Shown here piece after piece: positions 20,961 through 31,121 of a DNA stretch of 64,000 nucleotides. This DNA comes from Diploptera punctata. Taxonomy: Eukaryota > Arthropoda > Insecta > Blattodea > Blaberidae. The stretch is taken from the NCBI GenBank assembly GCA_030220185.1, contig JASPKZ010010239.1:2684001-2748000 (forward strand), read 5' to 3'. Below the pieces are notes generated by a model, which worked only from the letters and a program-made list of their open reading frames with translations, was not told where the DNA came from and did no database searches. A program made the position numbers and the translations under genes. Numbering within the stretch: the first letter of the stretch is position 1; each line of letters begins with the position of its first letter.

Positions 20961-22954
20961 AACATATTAATGGATTCTATTAACCTATTAGTTGAATAAA
21001 TTCCCGTAACATAAATTTAAAATATTCAAAGAGTTACTGTTCTTCATTTCTACAGTTGCTCATTTTAACTTGATATTTTTCGATTTCCGGGTTAGCAGAA
21101 ATACATTCAAGTTTGTTCTAAGATGAATTTGTAAATTATCGCATAACCCTAAAATTTTCAGGTACAGTGATAAAATTATATATTTCAGCAAATATTATTT
21201 AGGGCTTGCTTTTGAATATATTTATATATGTTAAAATGGCTTCCATTACACCTAACAGAAATTATCAGTTGTTTCTGAACTTTGATTACTACACATTCAG
21301 AAACATTAATATAATTTTACAAGAGATAAATGAAGTAATAATAGTTTGAATTGGTTCTTTCTATACTGAGTTATATTAAATTCTATTACGCCAAATTCTA
21401 TATCATACAGCACCATAGGTAGAATCATAGCGACAATTTAATCTAACCTACTTGTTATGTTAACGAAAAACTCAGAAAGTTCTCAGTTTTCTGGAGATTC
21501 TTAAAATCCAAATTTATTTAACAAGTGTTCACTTTCCGGAGCTCTGGGCGCAGATGTTTACTACATTCTTGACTCATTACAATTTAAGGGAGACCAAGCA
21601 GCAGTACATAATACTATCCACATTCTCCCTTTTCAATATTAGCTTACAGAAATGTATTTTTCCCGCTTGGCATCATTTTGAATTTGTAGTAAAGCTACGT
21701 CGTTTGTAATCGTATCACTTTGCCATGTATGTTCTATAAAATGTTACTTTTCTCTGAAATGTAATCTAATTTCGAGGAATCTTTGAGATACACTCCTGTG
21801 TACATGATGGTGTAGTTAAATTAATGACATAATTGGATCCATGTTACATACTCACTTTTCGCCAGCAGAACTTGGTGACTAAAATCCTCACAATTTGTGA
21901 TCATTGTTTTAAGGTATTTATGAGAGGAACATATTTAGTTACCAAGGCAACAACTAAACAAGAAGAGGAACTAAATCGTTAGGATACAAAATGTGGAGAA
22001 GTTTTGGAAACAGAATGACGTCTCTCATTATTATTCACAGCACTGCTTACTGAATTAACAAGAATTGCAGAAATTCTCTGAAATTAAATACAATTCCAGA
22101 CATACTATATCTGTTCAACTGACATTCCCTACATGATGTCCGTTTGTTTACATTAGCTCTGCCTATATATTTTTATTTTACTCATTTGCACTGCTGTAGA
22201 AACAAAAAATAAATAAAATAAACATCACGATGGATTAGACTTTTGTTTTGTACCATGTGTAATCATATTAAACAGATATATATATATGCCACTGGTCATT
22301 ATAATGCACTTAACATCTTACAAGGGATGTCCGAAAACAACTACCCAACGAGTAGCCCAATGATTATTTTACTATTTTGAAATGTATAGCAAGGTGAAAG
22401 TAAGCAAGTCTTAGAATTTAAGTTGGAATATATCTAACTCGCAATTATCAATAATTGCACATTTTTGCAATGTCGCAATTTTTTATAATCCGAATAATAA
22501 GGGTATTCGCTATAACCTCTGCAGATAATTTTATGATCGTAAAATTGAAGGAAAGTTTATTGAAATTGCATGCATATTGGTTCGGCCATTATTTTTTATT
22601 TTCATTTCAAATTGGAAACGAAGTCCAACAAAGTTTCAAAGTACTTTCGGGCTTTCGTCCGACTGTATGATAAGGAACCAATATTGTATCCTTGCAATAT
22701 TGAAGGGTGTTTGATTTTAATATATCAGAGGAAGCAGCTATAATTTGATAGAATTAATTGTTGTAAATCTTAAATATGGTGTAAGTTCACTTGATGATCT
22801 ATAGAGTGATAAACTTCGGACGAAAAATATTTTCTGATCTTGCAAGAGAAGAACTCATACTTTGACATTCCATGACCAATCCATTTACCTAGTAAAATTT
22901 GTTTAATGTAATCGAATATTCCCTAATCCATGGAACTACATCGTGTGAAAATTA
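20961..22954. other. Unassigned intergenic sequence (2 kb)
   Basis: AT-rich. Open frames are short and unlike any family I know. No internal repeat or partner was seen in the window. Confidence 0.5.
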
Positions 22955-23230
22955 TCATCATTATCATCATCATCTTAAGGCACGACGAAATCAAAAGTGA
23001 AAGTTTTGGCCTTCTGAACAATCCTCCTCTATGCCAATGTGTCTCTTGCCCTGTTCAAATTAATAACTTTCCTTTTCTTTAGATCGTTCATTGTGTCATC
23101 CTCCGATCTGATCTTCGGTCTTCCAACAGCTCTGCCTCCTATAAATCCTTTTGACTCGCTTGTGTTGTTTCCTATTAAACTGTCCGGCTGATTCTTAAAC
23201 CATTGACAAAACTTGTTCTAAGATATCCAA
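22955..23230 (-). pseudogene. LINE 3'-end fragment with (GAT)n tail
   Basis: The plus-strand ATCATC stretch at 22956-22975 is the tail. On the minus strand the decayed frame has GGRAVGRPKIRSEDDTMNDL followed by LNRARDTLA. This is the 'GRPxxRWxDD' C-terminus common to insect LINEs. Confidence 0.6.
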
Positions 23231-23730
23231 GTGAATGTGACGAGTAATGTTGTATTTACGGATGATATTGGTTTCAATGTATTGTCAAGTTCTGTCACAT
23301 GACATCAAAATAAAGTACATTAATTAACTGTATAGCAAACATGTATAGAGCTTCTTTAAAATCCCTATATTTTGATCAGCAATCTGTTACATGTTATAAT
23401 TCGTTGTTTCAAGAAAATAATGCAGTGTATTTTAAAGGATAGAGAAGTATGTATCACAAACAAATTACTTATACTAAAGTTTCCGCAAATGAAGAAATCA
23501 ACATGCATTTTACTTTTCTTATTTATAGATGCTTTAAATTAAAGGTCATGTCGTGTCTAGGAACTTTAGATGTATCCTGCAGGATGTGTGTCTCTATATT
23601 CTCTTATATACTAAGAGAGTTGTCTGTTAAAATTCCGGTATGAATATGTTTTTATGTCGATAAATTATAGAAATTGTCTATCGTCCGAAATGAAGCCCAA
23701 TAATAAACAACAGCTACATCTCTTGCACGG
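23231..23730. other. Unassigned AT-rich sequence
   Basis: No recognisable frame, repeat or RNA. Confidence 0.45.
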
Positions 23731-24040
23731 GGATACGACGTAGCATAGTTGTTTAAAGCAATGTGCTGTAAATCGAGAGGTTGGCGTTTCCAGTTCCGCT
23801 GGTGTACGACTTTTAAACTGGTCCATACCTTCTGGCTGCACCATGATCTTCCGATCGACTTAGCCTTGAATTTAAATTAATACTAGTCAATTGATCTGGG
23901 CGTTAAAGATGACTATCACAGGGTCAACCCAGCTGACATCTTTTGCCGATTGCCTACAAATGGGAATCTTTAATCTCCCACATTCCCAGGGGTTTCTTAA
24001 GGCCTGTAGTGGGATCTCGGGTTCCTTAAGGCCTGTATTA
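23731..24040 (+). mobile_element. SINE family B copy, cut by the LTR retrotransposon
   Basis: Decayed family B sequence with GACGTAGCATAGTTGTTTAA (head), GACTTTTAAACTGGTCCATA and CCAGCTGACATCTTTTGCCG. Its 3' part contains a small duplication of the TTAAGGCCTGTA segment (about 23996-24038). The Gypsy element inserted at its 3' end, using ATTA at 24037-24040 as target. Confidence 0.65.
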
Positions 24041-25114
24041 TGTGGCAATTCATTCATACAGCCTCCTGTGTAAATCTAAATAAATCCCTATCGGCAATAA
24101 TAATCAGATGAAATTATAACATCATTAAATGAAGCAGTTACTGGACTTAGGTCATATTTATATTCAAATCGATCAGGGAAAGAGAGTGGAACCTGATTAT
24201 GTAGGAGCAAAGGCCGTATAAAATGATCCAAAGAAGTCAGCATCAATGTAATTAAATTATTAGTTATTAAAGAAGACTGACAACTCAGGTAATGTAACCC
24301 TTTCTTTTGTGAAGACGGAAGTGGCTGACACATCGTAATAACTTACTAATGACAATAATCCTTTGCTCGACAGATTGAGTAGAGATATCTTCTAAGCCTC
24401 GAGTTAACTGATTTAGCGTGATAACCATAACCCATTAGCTAATGTACAAGCGGGGGTTTTACCCTGACACAAACATACGTTAGCAAAAAAGTGTGGGATC
24501 ATGGCAAGTTTCTAGCGTCGGAAGCCTAGGAAAAAACCCAAGCCTAAGAAAAAAAAACCCAAGCCTAGCTAATGTTTGTGACCAGACTGTACGTGAAGCC
24601 AGCACGGGAAAAAAAAAGGTCCAACCTCTGAAGGCGTAAATCGCCAATAATAAATTTGTAACACCCCCGGAATCAAAATAGGAGGGCGCATTAACCAGTT
24701 ATATGTTTCGTTATATGTGCCTAAGCACAGACCTTAGGTCCACGTGATCGAGGTAGTGGGAGTAACTAATTTACCTATAGGCGAGAGAGGCTTCTCCTCG
24801 TCACTTACTTCTCGTGTATAATTTCATCAAGTCACTTCAAAACACTACGTTCTAAAAAGTTGGATAAATTCACTTCATATATATACAATTACTTGCAGTT
24901 TATAAAAGTCAAGAATAAAACTACTTTTACCAGATATTCTTTGTACATTAATTCTGCCCGACGAAGTCCTCGTGGAATCCCGAGATAAGAACCTCAACTC
25001 TACTGAATACCAACCGAGCAACCTAAGTTCTCACACATGGAGAACTCCTTCAGTATTCCTAGTGTCACTAAATCCAATCTTTACCTCTTGGCCCAACAAT
25101 AAACCCCTGCTCCA
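24041..25114 (+). repeat. 5' LTR
   Basis: 1,074 bp, from TGTGGCAATTCATTCATACA to CAACAATAAACCCCTGCTCCA less its first base. By eye it differs from the 3' LTR by about eight substitutions and five single-base indels, about 99% identity. A TATA-like TATATATAC at about 24879-24887 and AATAAA signals near 24913 and 25097 are possible promoter and polyadenylation sites, but I cannot define U3, R and U5. Confidence 0.93.
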
Positions 25115-25117
25115 TAT

Positions 25118-25137
25118 TGGCTCCCTAACGTGCGGGC
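25118..25137 (+). promoter_or_regulatory. Primer-binding site
   Basis: TGGCTCCCTAACGTGCGGGC lies three bases after the 5' LTR. It starts with TGG, the complement of a tRNA CCA end, and resembles the tRNA-Lys-type site TGGCGCCCAACGTGGGGC found in many insect retrotransposons, with a few differences. The tRNA identity is inferred. Confidence 0.7.
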
Positions 25138-25369
25138 AGAATAGGTCGTAAAGTAACACACGAATAGAAATCAACGGCAGAACGACTAAGTCCCACGACC
25201 ACGAGGCAACCAGGACAGAAAAGATGATGGCAACAAGCAGACAGACAGCAACTGAAGGAAGGAAGCAGTAAGTGACACAACAACAGAATAAGCATTTTTT
25301 TTACTTTTTACCTATATAAGAAATCAAAATATTACAGTGATTTAACGGAGAATATATCTGTGTGTATTT

Positions 25370-25921
25370 ATGTTGTTAAGAAGTAGGAATAGAAAGAGGC
25401 AGGCAAATAAAGATAAAAAAATGGATAGGAAACACGAAGAGATTAGGGAGAAGGCTTGTGGGCAACTGATTGAAGGAGAGAACGAAATCGTAAGGATGGG
25501 AGAGGACAACGAAGATGGCAGAGAGAACTTAGAGCAGAGCACAGGGGAAAGTAGTGAAAACAACGCAAGAGTAGAAGCTAGAGGGGAAGTAGAGGACAAG
25601 GGAAATCCAAGCACCGACACCATGAAATACATGGAAATGCTAATGTCGAGAATAGAGGAGATGGATAGAAGTAGGAAAATGGATTTAGAGACGATAGATA
25701 GAAGTAGGAAAATGGATTTAGAGACGATAGATAGAAATAGGAAAATGGATTTAGAGGCAATGCAGAGGAATATGAAACGGGAACTTGAAACTTGGAGAGG
25801 ACAGATGGAGATAAGCAGGGAAAAGGATGTATTTACGTTGAAAGAAACATTAAGGGATGAGATGGGAAAAAATAGAGAGATGCTAGAGGCGAAAATAAAT
25901 GAATCGTCAGCGGGTGTGTAG
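25370..25921 (+). pseudogene. Gag N-terminal part (coiled coil)
   Basis: 183 codons from an ATG, rich in Glu, Lys, Arg and Met. Residues about 97-130 carry a tandem repeat of an 11-residue unit close to DRSRKMDLETI (two near-identical units and a third with changes), predicted to be helical and probably coiled coil. The frame ends in TAG at 25919. The following 75 bases contain at least two frame changes before gag resumes at about 25983. This looks like one original gag gene broken by small indels, not two genes. No match to a known Gag is obvious in this N-terminal part. Confidence 0.7.
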
Positions 25922-25997
25922 AACTAAAGATAAATAAAATGGAACAAAAAACTTATTAAAGACCTAGAGAAAACAGGAAAACAGGGTAATAAGTCAA

Positions 25998-27629
25998 ATG
26001 AGAACAGAGATGAACAACAGTATAATAACGTTACAAACTAACTTAGGGGAGAAACAGGAGGAATTACAAGGGGAAATAAAACGAGTCGACAAGAATGTGC
26101 TCTGTAGGTTGGAGAACGCGGACAAAAGGGTGAATGATATGTGTGTATCTGTACAAAAGCTAGCCGACGAACAAGAAACACTAAAACTCCAAGTAGCTCA
26201 GAAAATTGTTGAGCAGGATAAACGCTCAGAAATGATCGAAACAATAGTTGATTCTAGATTTAATGAGTTAGGCACTAATATAGAACAGAAAGTGACTAAT
26301 GAAATCAGCAAACTAAATGAGGAAATAAGCGTCCTCACAGAGAAAATTAATAGCGGATGTCAAAAAGAGAGGACACCCGAAAATGAATCACACGCGTCGG
26401 ATAGTGTTTCTTGGACGACGGCTAACCACAAAGCACGTGCGCATACAGAAGTACTAGGGAACCAGGAGATCGCTAGTAGTTCTGTGGTGCATACTAATGT
26501 AAGCGAACCAGATAGTATACACGGGTCAGCACCGTACTACAATTCCTCTTTCATTGATATCCCATTGCCGGAATATAACGAAAGTGAAACAAACCCCATC
26601 CAGTTCATTGAAGAACTGGAAAACTATTTCAAAATTAAATGTATCCCGAAACACTTGTATATGTATATTGTTAAAAAGTGCCTGAAAGGCAACAGTCTTA
26701 TGTGGTTCGAGGTCACTTTATCTACTGATGCTCCATACGAGACATTTAAGCAAACATTCCGTAACAAATTTTTTAGTTACGAGAAACAAATGGATATAAA
26801 ATACGAGATACGCAATGGGACATATGATAAGAGGAAAAACTTGACGTACAGCGAGCATTTTCTGGCCTTGGCTAAAAAAGCCAAACTTATCTCACCGAGT
26901 TACCCTGAACCGGAATTTGTACGAACGCTAATCAACCATTATCCGCAGGCAATTAGGCACAGCTTGCTAATCGCGCGCGTTAGCACATACGACCCAATGA
27001 TAGAAATGCTAACTATCCTGGAAGCGGGCGACAATAGGGGTAATAATCAAAGTGGAAATAGGGAAGGAGGAAATAGCAGGGAAAATACGAGTAGGAACAA
27101 CTCGAACTCCGGACCTAACCGTTCAGACGAGAGGGGGGCAGCCGCGCCCGACATACGGAAGAACAATGACCACTATCGAGGAGAGGACAGGAGATTTAGT
27201 AATATGCAGAGTAACAATAGACAATACAGGAACGAGAATAGGGACAACAATGGTTATGGTAGAGGGTACAAGGATCTCAGGAGGGACCAGAGGGGTAAAG
27301 AACCTAGGGTCAACATGATAAACATAGAGAGGAGTGCAGAGGGCCCACGGAACCAGATTTATGGAAATGTAAGGGACCATAGATACATTCCAGCGCAGAG
27401 GGGATACGATTATGACCGTACATGCACAAGGCCAGGAAATGAACAACGTACTAATCAGGTATATGTAAGCGAGGACCTGGATAGAAACCCAGCGCGGACA
27501 CGAGAATGCGAAAACCAAATTGAAAGAGAGGGTCATGGATTGAACCCAAGAGCGGGTATCTATGAACCATATGCGCAGAATGGAGGGGAGGCCAGCTCGA
27601 GTACAAACAGCGGCCGACCTTTAAACTAA
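25998..27629 (+). pseudogene. Gag main part (capsid-like domain, basic tail)
   Basis: 543 open codons. Residues 1-130 continue a helical, heptad-like region. About 185-345 resemble the retrotransposon Gag (capsid) domain: PLPEYNESETNPIQFIEELE, LKGNSLMWFEV, YETFKQTFRNKFFSYEKQMD and LTYSEHFLALAKKAKL. The last 190 residues are rich in Arg, Asn, Gly and Asp (RNN, RGG, DNRG) and probably bind RNA. No CCHC zinc knuckle is present, as in some Gypsy lineages. The ATG at 25998 is internal to the original gene. A TAA at 27627 ends it. Confidence 0.82.
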
Positions 27630-27649
27630 TACCGGATTGCGTTAAAGCA

Positions 27650-28056
27650 GGGGCATACCGCGATCCTTGGCAAACACCACCAACTGTGGACCATAGCGCC
27701 CGATGTTACGATCAAAAGTATAAATGTCGAAACAAAACCTATTGAGAATTTGCCTTACGTCTATGTGACAATAAATAAAAAAACCACACCTAGCCCTAAT
27801 AGACACCGGCTGCACGACAAACGTAATAAGTGAATCCTTCTATCACAGCCTGAGTAGGGAAAATTGCAAGATGGCTGCGATACCATTGTCGAATATATCT
27901 GCGTCGACAGCCATAGGCAAAAGTAAACAAAGGATTAAGATACAAACGATGATAAGGATAACTATAGAAGGGGTGGATTTTGACATACTATTCATGGTTG
28001 TACCAAGGCTTTCCGCCAATATAATATTCTCTACAGAAATGTTTGAAGCGTTTTAA
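27650..28056 (+). pseudogene. Retroviral-type aspartic protease
   Basis: The active site reads LALIDTGCTTNVISESFY, with the catalytic Asp at 27802-27804. The flap and C-terminal part include FDILFMVVPRLSANIIF. A run of A at about 27774-27783 separates it from the preceding linker frame, and a T run at 28050-28053 ends the frame one residue after EMFEA. The enzyme would cleave the Gag-Pol polyprotein. The motif is intact but the reading frame is not. Confidence 0.8.
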
Positions 28057-28369
28057 ATCTGAAATTGATTTCCTTGGCCGAACTTTAACACTTAATTACG
28101 ATGGGAGTAAGATAATAGCCCCTATAATTGACAATAGGCTTTCAAATGACGCAATAGAGATAGACGAGTTAAATGAGGACGCCTTTTTTATCGAGAAAAT
28201 AGTAATAAGTAGTGAGCTAGACGAATATGACAGGGCCCCGCAGTATATTAATAGGATGAAAACATTGAGCGCAGTTAATGATGATATAAACGAAGTGGGG
28301 GAGATTGGAATAAATGAATTGTACGTCAATTCGGTTAGCAAGTTCGATAAGGAAGCGACGAGAGGATAA
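28043..28369 (+). pseudogene. Protease-RT linker region of pol
   Basis: 108 codons continuing the protease after the frame change, with FKSEIDFLGRTLTLNYDG (the segment usual between Gypsy protease and RT) and an acidic, low-conservation linker. It ends at 28367-28369 where the frame shifts into the RT region. Confidence 0.65.
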
Positions 28370-29424
28370 TTTAGGGTATAACGAGGAAAATATCGAGGCC
28401 AAGGTACTCGAGAGTGAGGGGCTGAGTGACAGCCAGAGGGAATCTTTGAGGCAACTGCTATTACGCAACATACAAACATTCGATAGGAAAGCTGGAAAGT
28501 GCAACTCATTTATGTACAAGTTCGATATTATTGAACATGAGCCGGTCAGATTGAAGTCTAGAGCCATACCTATAAATATCAAGGAAAGAGCAGATGCCGT
28601 AATAGCACAAATGCTCGATCACGGTATCATTGAGGACTCCCGGTCACCATACCTGTCCCACATTAATTGGGTAGCTAAGAAGAGAACGGAACCCTAAGGA
28701 TGACCATAGACGCAAGGCAAATCAACACCTATATCGTGCCGGACAACTATCGCATAGAATCGGTTGATATTTCATTGGCAAGAATCAAGCGCGGGAAATT
28801 CATATCTACCATTGACTTGTGTGAGAGTTTCCTCCAAGTGCCTTTGGACCATCGGTTAGAAAGTACACGGCATTCATACACGCGGGCCGTAGTTACCAGT
28901 TTTCCCGCTGCCCGTATGGCGTCCGCACATCGTCGAGTGCACTCATAAGGGCACTAAGGTCCATATTCGGTGGCGATATAAGTAAGTCTGTGGTCCAGTT
29001 CTGCAATGATCTACTGATCATACAGAAACTTTCGAGGAGCATCTAGCCGAGATCGACCATATCCTATCTACGCTACGGGAACACGGGATGACAGTGAACC
29101 TCGATAAATCAAAATTCATTAGGAAAACAAGTGGAATTTTTAGGTTACCTCATTTCTGAAAATGGGATAGGACCCAGCCCTGATAGGGTAAAGTCGATCC
29201 TGGCTATTCCTCCCCCGAGAAATGTAAAACAAGTGAGAAGGTTCCTGGGAATTCTTATGTATTACACTAAATTTTGTAATAAACTACTCGCGCGAGGTAA
29301 GCCCGTTGCGAGAGTTACTAAAGAAGGGAACACGATGGACTTGGAACGAACAGTTACAAGCCACGTTCGACAAGGTCAAGGAGCTATTCGCAAACTGCAT
29401 TCTACTACAAAAACCCCGACATAA
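28314..29424 (+). pseudogene. Reverse transcriptase (broken, active-site change)
   Basis: Pieces in different frames follow the Gypsy RT order. 28400-28697 includes GKCNSFMYKFDIIEHEPVRL, AQMLDHGIIEDSRSPY and NWVAKK. 28700-28870 has MTIDARQINTYIVPDNY and STIDLCESFLQVPLD, with the first catalytic Asp at 28814-28816. A frame change near 28890 leads to YQFSRCPYGVRTSSSALIRA and VVQFCNDLLI, where the conserved xDD pair is Asn-Asp (AAT at 29005-29007). 29131-29424 gives FLGYLISENGIGPSPDRVKS and VRRFLGILMYYTKF, the connection towards RNase H. At least four frame breaks. Confidence 0.85.
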
Positions 29425-30023
29425 TCGCTGCCCTTTCATATTTACACGGATGCGTCACAGAGTGGACTGGGTGCAGTATTAACCAGGTAGATCCAGATGG
29501 TAATATCAATACGATAGCTACCGCGTCCCGGGCGACTACCAACGTAGAGAAACAGGCAATGGTCACGGAGCTGGAGTTGGCGGCTATTTATTTCGCCACC
29601 CAGAAATTTCGTTCGTACATTTTCGGACATAAGACCATTGTACATTCGGACCATATCAGCATCGCATTCCTAAATAGGTGCAAGCTGGGTTCGAACAAGA
29701 CCAGCCGGTATATATCGGAAATTCTCAGTTACGACGTGGAGATCAAATATATCGCCGGAAGCGAAATGTTTTTTGCAGACATGCTGTCACGCCTCAGTCA
29801 CGTGACTAGTAATACGGACTACGTCGAAACTCATAATCGCGAGGTGCAGATTATGAGGACAGTCGTCCATGTGAACAAAATGTTATGCAGGGACCTTATG
29901 AATATGAAAACACAACAGGAAATGGACCCGGATTTAACAGACCTGAGGAAAAAAAGGCCAAGGATATCGCCGACGACAAGTGATGCGGACACTTGTGGGA
30001 TGCTCGATGGAATAACTTTATAA
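29425..30023 (+). pseudogene. RNase H domain (broken)
   Basis: Starts with YTDASQSGLGAVL in one frame (about 29450-29490), carrying the first catalytic Asp, then shifts. From 29559 it reads MVTELELAAIYFATQKF, with the catalytic Glu, and IVHSDHISIAFLN with the next Asp. KYIAGSEMFFADMLSRL closes the domain. It would remove the RNA template during reverse transcription. The active residues seen are conserved, but one frameshift lies between the first and second blocks. Confidence 0.82.
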
Positions 30024-30059
30024 GAAATGTGGAAGGGCCGAAATTGCCTGGAAAACAGT

Positions 30060-31121
30060 AGTCCCTAGCACCTCGAGGAGCCACTCATAAAAGAGTTCCA
30101 CGCCGCGTTAATTCACGCTGGATGTGAAACGCGTTGCATTAAACCTATCGCAATATTTCTACTTTAAGAGACTGCATAAAAAAGTAAGACAGGTTACCGC
30201 AACATGTGACCTATGTCAGAAGTGTAAAGGTCTCAATATACGTTTCGACGTTTCTCCACAAAATATAATTAGAAATAAACCTAACAGTCTGGTAACAATC
30301 GATACCCACGGACCCATGCCTACTGGAGAACTAGGGTATAGGCATATCTTGGTCGTGGTGGACACGTTTTCCAAATTTACGAAAATATATCCGATGAAAA
30401 CAGTAACAACACAAGGCTTTTTTAAGAAAACTCTTTTATGATTACGAACGCAAATATGGGAAAATCGAGGCAATTTTGGCCGATAACGCATCTGTTTATC
30501 GGAGCGCGAAATTCCGAGAAGGATTGAGCAAGAGGGGTACAAAGCTATATCATTGTTCTCTATACATGCCCTCGGGGAACCCTACGGAGAGGATGAATAA
30601 GGAGATCACTACGTGCTTAAGGATTTTGTGCCATAAAAGACACTCAAATTGGGTCAGATATATCCCCCACATAGAGCACATGTTGAATCACGCTGTCAAT
30701 AATGTGACGGGATACGCACCCATTACTTTGATGAAGGGGCTGCAACCGGACAAAACTAGTCGCTAACGTACCTGACGCGATCAATATCGATGATGAATCA
30801 CTTACCGATGAACAAAGATTGCGAAAGAGCATTCCATAGGACGCGGACACTGCGGACAAAAGAAGGAAGCGGACCAAACGCTCTAAGCACGTTTGGCACC
30901 CGTCTATCGGCGACAAAGTGCTGGTAAGGAACCACACGCTATCTGACAAATTACGCAAGGCTAACGCCAAAAAGGATTTATTATGGAAAGGGCCCAGGGC
31001 TCATATCCAAAACAATTCGGCACACACAACGTACCGAGGGTAAAGGTGGGCCGAAGCCAGGGACAAGGTTATGGGACGTTACCACTTACAGAAACTCAGG
31101 CCATACAAGGAGAAGGCGTGA
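30060..31121 (+). pseudogene. Integrase (broken, catalytic triad present)
   Basis: The zinc-binding domain has FHAALIHAG (H-x4-H) and then, after a frameshift near 30125-30140, CDLCQKC (C-x2-C). The core has SLVTIDTHGPMPTGELGYRH with the first Asp at 30301-30303, ILADNASVYRS with the second Asp at 30482-30484, and GNPTERMNKEI with Glu at 30587-30589. A frameshift near 30440 separates the first Asp from the others. Second Asp to Glu spans 34 residues, one fewer than the usual DD35E. The C-terminal domain includes GDKVLVRNHTLSDKL and ends with KLRPYKEKA at a TGA (31119). Confidence 0.82.

Noticed and set aside
27052..27536. 88- and 137-codon frames overlapping gag
   Set aside because: They are alternate-frame shadows of the Arg/Asn/Gly-rich Gag tail.
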